Positions 15,656 to 23,943 are shown, numbered from the stretch's first letter. The stretch is DNA of 28,403 nucleotides from DATCVR01 sp036566745 (GCA_036566745.1 DATCVR010000404.1:1-28403); one strand, 5' to 3'. Program-made: numbers and translations. The notes: generated by a model from the letters alone, not told the origin.

Positions 15656-17176
15656 TCAGGGCTCGACCAGCACCGCGCCCACGACGACGCCACCCGCCCC
15701 GCGCACCATGTCGCGCACGGCTTCGAGATCGGGATTGCGCACCCGCTTGGCGTCGCACACGACGAGCACTCCGTCGACGCGGTGCGCGAGCGCGAGGCCG
15801 TCGACCTCCGAGAGCAGCGCCGGGGCCAGCACGATCACGATGTCGTGGCGTTCCTTGAGGTCGGCCAGGAACGCCGACACCTCGGGACTGGCCAGCGTCT
15901 CGGCCACCCGTGGGGCCGCGGTGCCGGGTACCAGGGTCAGCGTGCCGGGCACGTCGAGCTCGAGCTCCTCGGTGGGCCAGCCGCTGCTTTCGTCGCCGTT
16001 GCTGTCGCTGCCGCCGCCGGTTGCCACCTGGGCGCCGAGCTTCAACGGCAGCCGCGAGCGCAGCGACGGATTTCGCAGGTCGGCCTCGACGAGGGCGACG
16101 CGCCGGCCGATCTCGGCGAGCTCGGCGGACAGCTGGACGGCACCGGCGGCCGCTGCACCGGTGGTGCGCGGTTCGAGGACGAGCAGGGTGCGGACCGCGG
16201 CGAGTTCGTCGCCGTACGTCAGCGATAACGCCAGGCCGCGGTAGGCCTCGCGGGACGGGCCCGGAACGGCGGCATCGCCGAGCAGCGGCTCGGTGCTGGG
16301 CTGCCGCCGGGACGCGACCGACGCCAGCACCGGCGCCCCCAGCCGGCCGGCCACGTCGGCTCGGGTGTGGACGCGACGGTCGAACAGCGAGGCCACCCAC
16401 GCCAGCACCAGCCCCAGCGCCGTTCCGAGCACGGCTCCGACCAGCAGCCAGGTGAACAGGCCGGGGCCGTCGGTCTGGTCGGGAGGAGTGGCCGTGCGCA
16501 CGACGTCGCCCGGCGTGGTGTCGAGCGTGCGGGCCTCGACCAGACGCTGGTTGACCGCAGAGATCTCGTCGAGCAACGACCCGCGGCGCACCTCGAGCGA
16601 CCCGCGCGTGCCCTCGTTGGCCTCGGCGATCTCGGCGTCGAGGGCATCGCGTTGCGCCGTGAGATCGGCGATCTCCGCCTCGAGGGCGTCCTCGAGGCGG
16701 GTCACGACGCCGGACGTGCGAGCCTGCCGATCGGCGAGGTACGCCGCGGCGAAGGCGTTCGCTCGCTCGGCAGCGAGGTCGGCCGACTCGTCGGAGTAGT
16801 TGAACCGCAGGATGGCGGTCTCCGGCGGGTTGGTGACCCGGAGCCCGCGCTGGAGGTCCTCGACGTCGGCGTCCGCGCCGGTCTCGTCGATGACGATCTC
16901 GGCGACCTTCTGGCTCTCGGCGATCTCGATCTCGGTCTGGATGCTGATCTGCCGGGTGGCGTCGGCCTCGCTGAACGGGCTCGCCGAGGTGGTCTGTACG
17001 AGAACGTCCGAGGTGGCGGTGTACGCCGAGCCGAGAACGGCCCACGCGGCGATTCCACCGACGAGGCCGAGCCCGAGCCCCAGGGCCACCAGCCACCTGT
17101 GCCGCAAGATCCAGGCGAGCTGGCCGTGGAGCATGGGAACGCCTTGGTCGGGCTCGGTCACCGAGTGCCGATTCAT
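15656..17176 (-). CDS. Wzz/Wzc-like polysaccharide co-polymerase with degenerate kinase domain
   Basis: 506 residues. Membrane segments at about 27-49 and 240-262 bracket an extracytoplasmic region containing a probable coiled coil (about 155-215), as in Wzz-type chain-length regulators. The cytoplasmic part (about 280-506) follows the bacterial tyrosine kinase (BY-kinase/CapB) fold. The Walker A position reads RTTGAAAAGAV with no Lys, Walker A' is ALVEADLRNP (360-369), and Walker B is DIVIVLAP (about 445-452), lacking the second Asp. There is no Tyr-rich tail. ATP hydrolysis and autophosphorylation therefore look lost, and a regulatory or structural role is inferred. Start ATG 17176 has GGGGATGG upstream; Met15 is an alternative. 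It lies 84 bases downstream of the polymerase gene and is likely to control export and chain length with it. Confidence 0.85.
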   Translation of the reverse strand: MNRHSVTEPDQGVPMLHGQLAWILRHRWLVALGLGLGLVGGIAAWAVLGSAYTATSDVLVQTTSASPFSEADATRQISIQTEIEIAESQKVAEIVIDETGADADVEDLQRGLRVTNPPETAILRFNYSDESADLAAERANAFAAAYLADRQARTSGVVTRLEDALEAEIADLTAQRDALDAEIAEANEGTRGSLEVRRGSLLDEISAVNQRLVEARTLDTTPGDVVRTATPPDQTDGPGLFTWLLVGAVLGTALGLVLAWVASLFDRRVHTRADVAGRLGAPVLASVASRRQPSTEPLLGDAAVPGPSREAYRGLALSLTYGDELAAVRTLLVLEPRTTGAAAAGAVQLSAELAEIGRRVALVEADLRNPSLRSRLPLKLGAQVATGGGSDSNGDESSGWPTEELELDVPGTLTLVPGTAAPRVAETLASPEVSAFLADLKERHDIVIVLAPALLSEVDGLALAHRVDGVLVVCDAKRVRNPDLEAVRDMVRGAGGVVVGAVLVEP

Positions 17177-17260
17177 GACGCCATCCCCGATCCGGTCATG
17201 CCGGGCCCCCTCGCGCCGACGATCCGAAGGAAAGCACCACCATAGCCATGGTCACGCAGC

Positions 17261-18724
17261 TCAGGGCTGCTCTTTGAACCCGATCGTGACCTTCGCAGGG
17301 CCGGCGCGCTCACGGTGGTCACCTCGGCCGGGCGACGCGCGACCGCTGCGGGTGACCAGGAACGGGATGATCGCCAGCAGGGTGAAGGCGGCCATGGCCT
17401 GGAGGAGGCTCCCGCGCAGCAGGATCAGCTGGTAGAAGGCGAGCGCCGGGACCACTAGCCCTACCACTCTGGAGCGTTCGTGCCGATACCGGTGGTTCAC
17501 CCGGTCGAGCCATCCGCTGATCCCGCCCAGGCCTGCGAACACCACCGCCGTGAGGGGCAGCCCGGCCCAGATGTAGGACTCGACCCACAGCGGCGAGGAC
17601 AGGTTGAGGAAGGAGTACCCCACGAACTTCCCGATCACCACTCCGGCGTCCTCGGGCTTGTCCGGCCAGACCGATCGCGGCACCCAGAAGAAGGGGACGC
17701 CCAGTGCGAGCTTCGGCTGGTGACCGACCTCGTCGACGAGCAGGACCCCGGCCTGGACCTGCTGGTAGGCGTCGTAGTCGGGATTGCCGGTGAACTGCTC
17801 GCCGACCCCGCCGTCGGTGGTCTCGCGACCTTCGGTGCGGAAGTAGTCGGCAGCCGGGAAGAGGACCACGAGCGCCACCAGCAGAGCGGCGCCGCCGATC
17901 CGGAACAGCTTCACCGAACGCATCGGCGGGCTCGTGAACACCAGGGTGAGCAGGACCGTGCCGGCCCAGAACCGCGGCTGGCTGATCGGGTTGTTGACCA
18001 CGACGTTGAGCAGGATGACCGGCACGAGCAACCAGAGCCAGGCCACCCGCAGCTCGCGTGGCTCACGCGTGCGCCGCACGTGGATGAACCCCATCAGGGC
18101 CCAGAAGGCCGGCACCGTCAGTCCCCACTCGAGCAAGGCCGCACCGGCGTTCCCGGTGGATCCGGTGATCTCGCGCGCCGCCTCGCTGGCGGCTTCCCGG
18201 CTGGTGAAGAACGAGTCGATGCCCCCGAGCCTGGGTACGAGGACACCAGCCAGCAACAGCGCCATCACGCCCAGCACCAGGACCCGCGGCAGCGAGAGCT
18301 CGCGTCCCAGCAGCCGGGTCGGCAGGCCGCCGCCGTCGCGATGCGTTCGCTCCGCGAACAGCGACCCGGCGGTATAGGCGAGCAGTCCGGTCTCGATGAC
18401 CACGCTCGCGGTGAACGACACCTCACTGCCGACCCGCAGGCCCCACGGATATTCGTCGGTGGTGAGCATCGCCAGCGGCGCGACGGCCAGCCAGACGTAG
18501 ACGAACACCCAGAAGGCCAGCTGCATGACCTCCAGCCGGGTGGAGGTGAGGACTCTCGCCAGCATGATCCCGGCGTGGACCACGATCACGATCTGGATCA
18601 CCCAGGCCGAGGCGATCCGCTCGCTGGCACCGGACACCACGACGAGCGGCACGATGACGGCGAGGAGGAGACCCACCACGACGAAGATCCGCATCGGGCG
18701 GGTGACTGCCGCGTCGCTCACCAT
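17261..18724 (-). CDS. Wzy-like oligosaccharide repeat-unit polymerase
   Basis: 487 residues with about 10-12 membrane segments and a large loop at about 292-385, the architecture of O-antigen/EPS polymerases. The loop contains FFWVPRSVWPDKP (345-357), resembling the PR-x-x-WP-x-KP pattern seen in many actinobacterial and EpsG-like polymerases. Such proteins join lipid-linked repeat units on the outer face of the membrane. A very strong ribosome-binding site (GGAGGAGG) stands immediately before the ATG. The next codon is GTG (18719-18721) and is better spaced from it, so the true start may be one codon later. First gene of the leftward operon with the co-polymerase, the SGNH propeller protein, a GT4 enzyme and the flippase. 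A longer frame upstream (to 19123) runs antisense through the acyltransferase gene and is rejected. Confidence 0.82.
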   Translation of the reverse strand: MVSDAAVTRPMRIFVVVGLLLAVIVPLVVVSGASERIASAWVIQIVIVVHAGIMLARVLTSTRLEVMQLAFWVFVYVWLAVAPLAMLTTDEYPWGLRVGSEVSFTASVVIETGLLAYTAGSLFAERTHRDGGGLPTRLLGRELSLPRVLVLGVMALLLAGVLVPRLGGIDSFFTSREAASEAAREITGSTGNAGAALLEWGLTVPAFWALMGFIHVRRTREPRELRVAWLWLLVPVILLNVVVNNPISQPRFWAGTVLLTLVFTSPPMRSVKLFRIGGAALLVALVVLFPAADYFRTEGRETTDGGVGEQFTGNPDYDAYQQVQAGVLLVDEVGHQPKLALGVPFFWVPRSVWPDKPEDAGVVIGKFVGYSFLNLSSPLWVESYIWAGLPLTAVVFAGLGGISGWLDRVNHRYRHERSRVVGLVVPALAFYQLILLRGSLLQAMAAFTLLAIIPFLVTRSGRASPGRGDHRERAGPAKVTIGFKEQP

Positions 18725-18845
18725 TCCTCCTCCCCCCGAGCTGCCCCCATGATGGACTGGTTCGGCCGGATTGGGCAGGAAGTTCGGACGGCACGTCGGC
18801 ACGCGGGGCTCGACGGCACCGCGTGTGGGGGATCTGGAGGCAGGC
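18725..18845. promoter_or_regulatory. Divergent promoter region between polymerase and acyltransferase
   Basis: 121 bases separate two divergent starts, so both promoters should lie here. I see ribosome-binding sites for both (GGAGGAGG on the minus strand and GGAGG about 5 bases before ATG 18846) and a G6 run on the minus strand at 18732-18737. I cannot identify a convincing -35/-10 pair on either strand. Confidence 0.35.
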
Positions 18846-19364
18846 ATGTGGTCGTTGCGCGGGTTCACCGGCGCCGGATACGACAAGGGCCGCCCCGCAC
18901 ACGTGCAGGCAGCGTGGCATGTCGTCCACAACCTGGTGTTCGTCAAATGGTGGCTGCCCGCGCGGGCTCGACCGGCCATCCTGAGAGCGTTCGGCGCCGA
19001 CATCGGCGAGCGGGTCCTGATCCGACCCCGCGCCCGCGTGCACTGGCCGTGGAAGCTGCGGGTGGGCGACGACTGCTGGATCGGCGAGGACGCCTGGCTG
19101 CTCGACCTCGAGCCCATCACCATCGGTCACGACGTCTGCATCTCGCAGGGCGCGTTCCTGTGCACCGGCGGTCACGACCGCCGCAGCCCGACGTTCGAGT
19201 TCGATAACGCGCCGATCACCATCGGCGACGGCGCGTGGGTCGCCGCGCGCGCCGTGGTGCTGCGGGGGGTGCATGTGGGCGACGAGGCGGTCGTGGGCGC
19301 CGGCGCCGTGGTCCACGCCGACGTCGCGCCGAAGTCCGTGGTGACGGCAGCGCCGAGGTCGTAG
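18846..19364 (+). CDS. WcaF-like hexapeptide-repeat O-acyltransferase
   Basis: 172 residues from ATG 18846, which has GGAGG closely upstream; an in-frame extension to 18771 looks non-coding. Seen: left-handed beta-helix hexapeptides (LRVGDDCWIGEDAWL, ITIGHDVCIS, ITIGDGAWVAARAVV, VHVGDEAVVGAGAVV) and the acyl-transfer His in GGHDRRSP (His110). This is the pattern of WcaF/maltose-acetyltransferase-like enzymes, which move an acetyl group from acetyl-CoA to a sugar hydroxyl as a trimer. It would O-acetylate the repeat unit in the cytoplasm, and the SGNH esterase in the same cluster could remove such groups outside. It is transcribed divergently from the polymerase gene. The acceptor sugar is unknown. 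Confidence 0.88.
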   Translation: MWSLRGFTGAGYDKGRPAHVQAAWHVVHNLVFVKWWLPARARPAILRAFGADIGERVLIRPRARVHWPWKLRVGDDCWIGEDAWLLDLEPITIGHDVCISQGAFLCTGGHDRRSPTFEFDNAPITIGDGAWVAARAVVLRGVHVGDEAVVGAGAVVHADVAPKSVVTAAPRS

Positions 19365-19576
19365 GCCTGAGGACGCGTAAACATCGTTGTGATCGGGAAG
19401 CCTACGATCCCCCGAGTGCGAAGCGCCCTCCCGCCCGGCAAGGTGATCTCGAACGTCACGTGATGGGTTCCGGTCCACCCCACGGCATCACGAACTGAAA
19501 CCCACTGCTCGGTCCGGCAGAACGTCAGGTGATCCGCTCGGGTCACCCCACCCCGAGCTTCGGCCCGCGCCAATGC

Positions 19577-19626
19577 GATCGTGGGACGGAAAGGCTCGCC
19601 AGAGCGTGCCTTTCCGTCCCACGATC
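19577..19626. terminator. Perfect 19-base inverted repeat, probable bidirectional terminator
   Basis: Arms 19577-19595 (GATCGTGGGACGGAAAGGC) and 19608-19626 are perfect reverse complements around a 12-base loop. The hairpin lies between the convergent acyltransferase (+, ends 19364) and GH71-like gene (-, ends 19643), 17 bases beyond the latter's stop. No T-tract follows, as is common for actinobacterial terminators. The rest of the 278-base gap (19365-19642) holds no convincing gene, only a 14-base imperfect direct repeat (19451-19464 and 19520-19533). Confidence 0.7.
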
Positions 19627-19642
19627 ATGGTGCGGCGTCGGC

Positions 19643-21844
19643 TCAGCGGCGGCTGCTGACGCCGTGGTACTGCAGGTCCTGCACGTACGGCTTCGTCGTG
19701 ACTGTGTACGGCGAGGTCACCGACGTGGTGGTCGAGCCGTCGCGGACGACCTCGACCGATACCGTGCCGGCCTTGAGCGGCACCACCTTGGCGAACACTC
19801 CGGCCGGAGCGTCGTAGGTGGTCACGGTGCTGCCGACGCTCAGCCGGACCTTCGCGGGCGCCGTGAGGAAGGTGAGCGCCTCGACCGTGTCACGCGGGGG
19901 TGTGGTCCCCGACCGCAACTGCATGAGCTTGGTCTGGTCGTAAGTCGGCATCGCCGCGTACGGCTGGGTCCGGTGTGTGACGTACACCGTGTCGCGGACG
20001 ATCTTCGGGGCTGTACCCGTCTTCCACTTCGTGACGTAGTACGACGTCAGATCCAGGTAGGTCCATCCGTGCTGGGCCGACGGCGCCAGCTGGGTGCCTT
20101 CGGAGTAGTCGTTCCAGGTCGGGATGTGTACCCACTCCGCCTTGCCGTCGATCGCTCCGTTCCACGTGATCCGGAGCGTTTCGGTGTTGCCTGCCTCCTC
20201 GTAGATGCCCTGGTTGGGCCGCACGTCCTGCACCGACACCGGCGCCATCCACAGCTTGCCCATATTGTGGACAGTCTCGGCGTTCTGGACAGCGTTCTGG
20301 TTGGAGTCGGGATTGCGCACGCCCCAGGCCGAGATGCCGTAGCTGATCGGCGCGAACGACGGCGCGTACTTCTTCCAGTCCAGGAACGTCGGCACGAAGG
20401 CGACATCGATCCCGTAACTGCTGTCCATCCGGGACATCCACGACTTCCACCAGTCGGCGGACTGGCCTTCGGCCTTGAACGGCGAGATCACGAGACGCCC
20501 GTCGTCCAGCCGGAACGCCGCGGGATACTTCGCCAACGTCGCCATCGCGCTGGCCAACGCCGCCGGCGACTCGTCGTCCAGCGTGGACATGTCCGGCATC
20601 AGCATGATCTCGAACGTCGGATCGACGCGGTTCGCCGCCTGGAGCAGAGCGATGATGCGGTCCCAGTTGCGGCCGCTGAGCCCGAGGATGTCGACGGTGA
20701 ACCCGTCGAGTCCACCGGCGATCGCCTGGCGCACCTCACGCTCGAAGTCGGCCGCCTCGAAGCCGGACGACACCGGAGGACGTGGCAACGGACGGTCCCG
20801 TAACAACCCGCCGTAGGCGCTGTGCTTGCCGTTCTCGCCGTCCGGGTCCAGGTAGCCCCGCTCGTAGTAGTCGACCGACGGCTCCTTGTTGTCGATCGAC
20901 ACCGGGTAGGGCGGGAAGTAGTGCGCGAACGCCATCCGCGGCGACTGGTCGAGCTGGGTGGGGCTCGGCATATCGAAGGGGAGTACGCCGTCGGGCACCG
21001 GGGTCTTCGTCGGCGTCGGAGTCGGGCTCGCCGTGGGTGTGGACGTCGGCGTGGCCGTGGGCGACGACGTCGGCGACGCCGTCGGATCCGGGGAGCTGGT
21101 GTCCGGGGCGAACCGCAGCTCGAGCACGGGTGCGCGCCCACCCTCGCGGGTGGCGAACTGGAAGCCGGTGCCCGACACAGTGTGGAGCAGCTCGAACGAC
21201 GTCCGGCCGGTGGCCGAGATCGTCGAGAGGTCCTCGAGTGGGATGGACACCCACTGACCGGCACCGGGGACCGAGACCTGGTCACTGAGCTCGCGACCGT
21301 CGTACTTCGGGCGCGAGTTCGCCGTGAGGGTCGACTCCGCCCACGAGTTCGTCGTGGGATGAGCCGTCAGGCCGGCTTTGGTGGTGGCGACGAAGAGCGT
21401 GTAGAGCCGGATCGTCGCACCCACCAGGTGCTGGCCCTCGGGGACGGCTCCCGCGGTGTCGAACTTGAGGAACGACCGGTTCACGCTCGTCGTCGCGTAG
21501 GACCACTTGCGATCCCCGTGGGTCCGGTCCGGAGCCTGGGTATTCGCGTAGGTGTCGGCCGTCGCGGCGAGCACCCGACGGTCGGCGGTCGTGGACGCAC
21601 TCGCAGGCGAGGTCGGTCCGGTGATCGCCGCGGTGGCCGCCGCTCCGGTGGCGACGAGCGCCGAGGCGGGCTCGACCTCCTCCGTGGACGGTCCGTCCGA
21701 GCCGCCGGAGCTGAGAGCTGACGGCGCGATCACGGCCGTCAAGATCAAAAGAAGTGCCGAGGCGACGCCTACGGCACGGGTCATATGGGCTGTGCGGGGA
21801 GTTCTCGGCAGGGGTTTCCGGGCATGACGCATACGACGCCGCAT
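19643..21844 (-). CDS. Secreted GH71-like glycoside hydrolase with N-terminal DNRLRE domain
   Basis: 733 residues from ATG 21844, which has AAGGAGG about 10 bases upstream; ATG 21832 is an alternative. A positively charged N-terminus leads to a hydrophobic signal segment (about 22-42). A DNRLRE-type domain follows (about 93-246, ADTYANTQAPDRTHGD and RSFLKFDTAG), then a Pro/Thr/Ser linker (248-285), a catalytic-type barrel (about 300-615) and a C-terminal beta domain (about 650-733). The barrel begins MAFAHYFPPYPVS and contains AIAGGLDGFTVDILGLSGRN, EIMLMPDMSTL and TWNDYSEGTQ, resembling GH71 (endo-alpha-1,3-glucanase), with the related GH99 pattern as an alternative. Predicted activity is endo-hydrolysis of an alpha-glycan, probably the cluster's own polymer. 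It lies 147 bases downstream of the SDR gene and has a structured leader. Confidence 0.82.
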   Translation of the reverse strand: MRRRMRHARKPLPRTPRTAHMTRAVGVASALLLILTAVIAPSALSSGGSDGPSTEEVEPASALVATGAAATAAITGPTSPASASTTADRRVLAATADTYANTQAPDRTHGDRKWSYATTSVNRSFLKFDTAGAVPEGQHLVGATIRLYTLFVATTKAGLTAHPTTNSWAESTLTANSRPKYDGRELSDQVSVPGAGQWVSIPLEDLSTISATGRTSFELLHTVSGTGFQFATREGGRAPVLELRFAPDTSSPDPTASPTSSPTATPTSTPTASPTPTPTKTPVPDGVLPFDMPSPTQLDQSPRMAFAHYFPPYPVSIDNKEPSVDYYERGYLDPDGENGKHSAYGGLLRDRPLPRPPVSSGFEAADFEREVRQAIAGGLDGFTVDILGLSGRNWDRIIALLQAANRVDPTFEIMLMPDMSTLDDESPAALASAMATLAKYPAAFRLDDGRLVISPFKAEGQSADWWKSWMSRMDSSYGIDVAFVPTFLDWKKYAPSFAPISYGISAWGVRNPDSNQNAVQNAETVHNMGKLWMAPVSVQDVRPNQGIYEEAGNTETLRITWNGAIDGKAEWVHIPTWNDYSEGTQLAPSAQHGWTYLDLTSYYVTKWKTGTAPKIVRDTVYVTHRTQPYAAMPTYDQTKLMQLRSGTTPPRDTVEALTFLTAPAKVRLSVGSTVTTYDAPAGVFAKVVPLKAGTVSVEVVRDGSTTTSVTSPYTVTTKPYVQDLQYHGVSSRR
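20990..21103 (-). repeat. Low-complexity Pro/Thr/Ser linker coding repeat
   Basis: Degenerate 6- to 12-base repeats encode SPTSSPTATPTSTPTASP and similar units joining the DNRLRE and hydrolase domains of the GH71-like protein. Such linkers are common in secreted actinobacterial carbohydrate-active enzymes, and tracts of this kind can change length by slippage. Confidence 0.8.
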
Positions 21845-21864
21845 AGGCCTGGCGCCTCCTTGCA

Positions 21865-21936
21865 GGCGGCCACGAGGCCGCCATAGGGCTGCTCCCGCCC
21901 TGCAGGGGCGTACTACCCAGGCCTGGGGGCGGGAGC
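21865..21936 (-). promoter_or_regulatory. Structured 5' leader of the GH71-like gene
   Basis: Two perfect hairpins stand just upstream of ATG 21844. The nearer has 7-base arms (21865-21871 and 21876-21882) with a 4-base loop. The farther has 10-base arms, GCTCCCGCCC (21891-21900) and GGGCGGGAGC (21927-21936), enclosing a nested CCCAGGCCTGGG palindrome. The ribosome-binding site (AAGGAGG) lies just after the near hairpin. I compared it from memory with the c-di-GMP-I and ydaO (c-di-AMP) consensus and found no match. It could be an attenuator, a terminator after the upstream SDR gene or an unassigned regulatory RNA. Confidence 0.45.
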
Positions 21937-21991
21937 CGGCAAACTCGACCCGGGTCCCCCCCTCGCCCTGCAACCTAGGGCACGGTTCGCG

Positions 21992-22963
21992 TTATGCCAA
22001 ACCCCTCCCACCTGCACTGTGACGCGATTCATACCATTTGACCGAGTCCGTTATGCCCTCTTTGATCTCCACCGACGCGCGGAACCCGAGGGCCTCACGA
22101 GCCCGCGAGACGTCGAGGAAACGACGCGGCTGACCGTCGGGCTTCGTGGTGTCCCAGTGGGTCTCGCCGCGGTAGCCGACGGCGTCCGAGACGAGCTCGG
22201 CCACCTCCCGGATCGAGGTCTCGACCCCGGTTCCGATGTTGATCGGCCGAGGGTCGACGTCGGCCGCCACCGCTCGCGCGACGCCGTCGGCGGCGTCCTG
22301 CACGTGGACGAACTCACGCGTCGCGCGCCCGCTCCCCCAGTTCGTCACCGAAGGCAGTTCACGATCACGCGCCTCGACATAACGCCTGATCAGAGCCGGG
22401 ATGACGTGACTCGTGCCCTCCTCGACGTGATCGCCGGGGCCGTACAGGTTGGCCAGCATCAGCACCGCACTGCGGAACCCGTACTGCTCGGCGTAGGTGG
22501 CGCAGGCCTCGTGCAGCAGCCGCTTGGCCATCCCGTACGGACCGGTGGCGCCCACCGGCGGACCCGACCACACGTCGTCCTCGCGCAACGGCAGTGGCGC
22601 GTCGCGCGGATAGGCGCAGGTGGTCGAGATCAACACGAACTTCTCGACCCCGGCCAGCCGGGCCTCGTCGAGGAGCATGAGGCCCATCACCGCGTTCTCA
22701 TACAGGAACCGGCCGGGATTCGCCACATTCGCCCCGATCCCGCCCACAGCTGCGGCCGCGTGCACGACCACGGACGGCTCGATCTCGCGATACAGGCGAC
22801 GGACCTCACCCTGGTCGGTGAGGTCGTAGTCGCGGTGGCCTAGGGCACGCACGTCGGCCCCCCGCGCGGCGAGCGCCTGGGTGACCTGACGGCCCAGGAA
22901 GCCCCGCCCGCCCGTGACGGCGACGACGCGGCCCGCCGGGTCGAGCTCGGTCACGGCTGTCAC
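21992..22963 (-). CDS. NAD(P)-dependent epimerase/reductase, GDP-L-fucose synthase-like
   Basis: 323 residues from GTG 22963, which overlaps the stop of the upstream SDR gene by GTGA (22960-22963). It is an extended short-chain dehydrogenase: VTGGRGFLG binds the cofactor, and ISTTCAYP with Y143-GMA-K147 gives the Ser/Thr-Tyr-Lys catalytic set. The STTCAYP, YAEQYGFRS and ANLYGPGDH segments resemble GDP-L-fucose synthase (Fcl/WcaG), which epimerises and reduces a 4-keto-6-deoxy sugar nucleotide. No GDP-mannose 4,6-dehydratase lies in the window, so GDP-fucose production is not established. It could instead finish a deoxy or amino sugar begun by the two upstream enzymes. It is the last gene of the dehydrogenase/SDR/SDR operon. 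Confidence 0.82.
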   Translation of the reverse strand: MTAVTELDPAGRVVAVTGGRGFLGRQVTQALAARGADVRALGHRDYDLTDQGEVRRLYREIEPSVVVHAAAAVGGIGANVANPGRFLYENAVMGLMLLDEARLAGVEKFVLISTTCAYPRDAPLPLREDDVWSGPPVGATGPYGMAKRLLHEACATYAEQYGFRSAVLMLANLYGPGDHVEEGTSHVIPALIRRYVEARDRELPSVTNWGSGRATREFVHVQDAADGVARAVAADVDPRPINIGTGVETSIREVAELVSDAVGYRGETHWDTTKPDGQPRRFLDVSRAREALGFRASVEIKEGITDSVKWYESRHSAGGRGLA

Positions 22964-23943
22964 ACCCCGCTGGACGCGGCGACGCCGAGGTGGTGGTCGG
23001 CGTACCACCGGGCGGTGCGGGCGATGCCGTCCTCCAGGGACACCTCGGGCTCGTACCCGAGACCGCGCAGCTTGGTGATGTCGGGACACCGGCGCGAGGT
23101 CCCGCCCGCACGCAGCTCGCCCGGCACGATCGTCACGTCGACGCCGAGCGTGGCTCCGATCAGCACGACGAGGTCGGCGATGGCGATCTCACGCTCGGTG
23201 CCGACGTGGTAGATCTCGCCGCTGGCGCCCCGCTCTCCGGCCAGCAGGGCACCGCGCGCGCCGTCGGTGACGAAGCAGAAGGACCGCGTCTCGGTGCCGT
23301 CGCCCTGGATCGGCAGGTCCACCGAGGTCGTGCGCAGGCCGTCGGTCCGTTCCACGATGCGCCGGACGATCTCCGGCACGACGTGCTCGAAGCCCATGTC
23401 GGGGCCGTAGAAGTTGTGCGGCCGGAAGATCACCGTCTCCAGGCCGCGGCGCCCGGCGAGGTGCAGGGTGAGCAGCTCGCTGGCGATCTTCCCGCCGCCG
23501 TAGCTGAACCGCGGGTTGGTGACGTCCGGGATCTTCAGCGGCTCCGACTCCGGCGTGGGCACCTGGGTCGGCTCGTTGTACGTCTCGCTCGTCGAGGCCA
23601 GCACGTAGCGCCGGGCGCCGACGTCGAGGGCCGCCTCGATGGTGCTCAGGGCGCCCTTGATGCCCACCTCGAGAACGTCGTCGGGGCGTTCGTAGAAGAA
23701 CCGCGTGCCGTTGATGTAGGCCAGGTGCCAGACGACCTCGCAGCCGGTGGCCGCGCGGCGCACCTGGTCGGGGTCGCGCACGTCGCCCTGGATGAAGGTC
23801 ACCGCCGCGCCGAGGTCGGCCAGCCGTTGCGCGTCGCCGCGGGAGTTGTTGTCGAACGCCACGACGTCGTGCCCGGCCCTCACCAGGTCGGCGCACAGGG
23901 CCGCACCGACGAAGCCGCTTCCCCCGGTGAGCAGGACCTTCAT
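22960..23943 (-). CDS. NAD-dependent sugar-nucleotide epimerase/dehydratase (extended SDR)
   Basis: 327 residues. Seen: the Rossmann motif LLTGGSGFVG (residues 5-13), an acidic NAD-selecting DNNSRG (31-36), STSETYNEP, and the catalytic Y148-GGG-K152. The C-terminal substrate region contains RPHNFYGPDMGFEHVVP and QGDGTETRSFCFV, as in UDP-sugar epimerases and UDP-glucuronate decarboxylases. Next to a nucleotide-sugar dehydrogenase, a uronic-acid epimerase or decarboxylase is plausible, but the substrate is not determined. Its ATG overlaps the stop of the dehydrogenase gene by ATGA (23940-23943), and its own stop overlaps the next start, so all three are likely to be coupled. It acts in the cytoplasm. 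Confidence 0.87.
   Translation of the reverse strand: MKVLLTGGSGFVGAALCADLVRAGHDVVAFDNNSRGDAQRLADLGAAVTFIQGDVRDPDQVRRAATGCEVVWHLAYINGTRFFYERPDDVLEVGIKGALSTIEAALDVGARRYVLASTSETYNEPTQVPTPESEPLKIPDVTNPRFSYGGGKIASELLTLHLAGRRGLETVIFRPHNFYGPDMGFEHVVPEIVRRIVERTDGLRTTSVDLPIQGDGTETRSFCFVTDGARGALLAGERGASGEIYHVGTEREIAIADLVVLIGATLGVDVTIVPGELRAGGTSRRCPDITKLRGLGYEPEVSLEDGIARTARWYADHHLGVAASSGV

Noticed and set aside
15656..17176. Active BY-kinase annotation for the co-polymerase
   Set aside because: The Walker A Lys and the second Walker B Asp are missing and there is no tyrosine tail.
19172..19573. 133-codon minus-strand frame in the gap after the acyltransferase
   Set aside because: A stretch (HHVTFEITLPGGR...) looks somewhat protein-like, but the frame has no ribosome-binding site, overlaps the acyltransferase gene antisense, and matches no family I know. 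A gene relic cannot be excluded.
21845..21991. c-di-GMP or c-di-AMP riboswitch upstream of the GH71-like gene
   Set aside because: The GCAAACC/ACGCAAAGC elements of GEMM and the conserved ydaO segments are not present in the right order on the transcribed strand.
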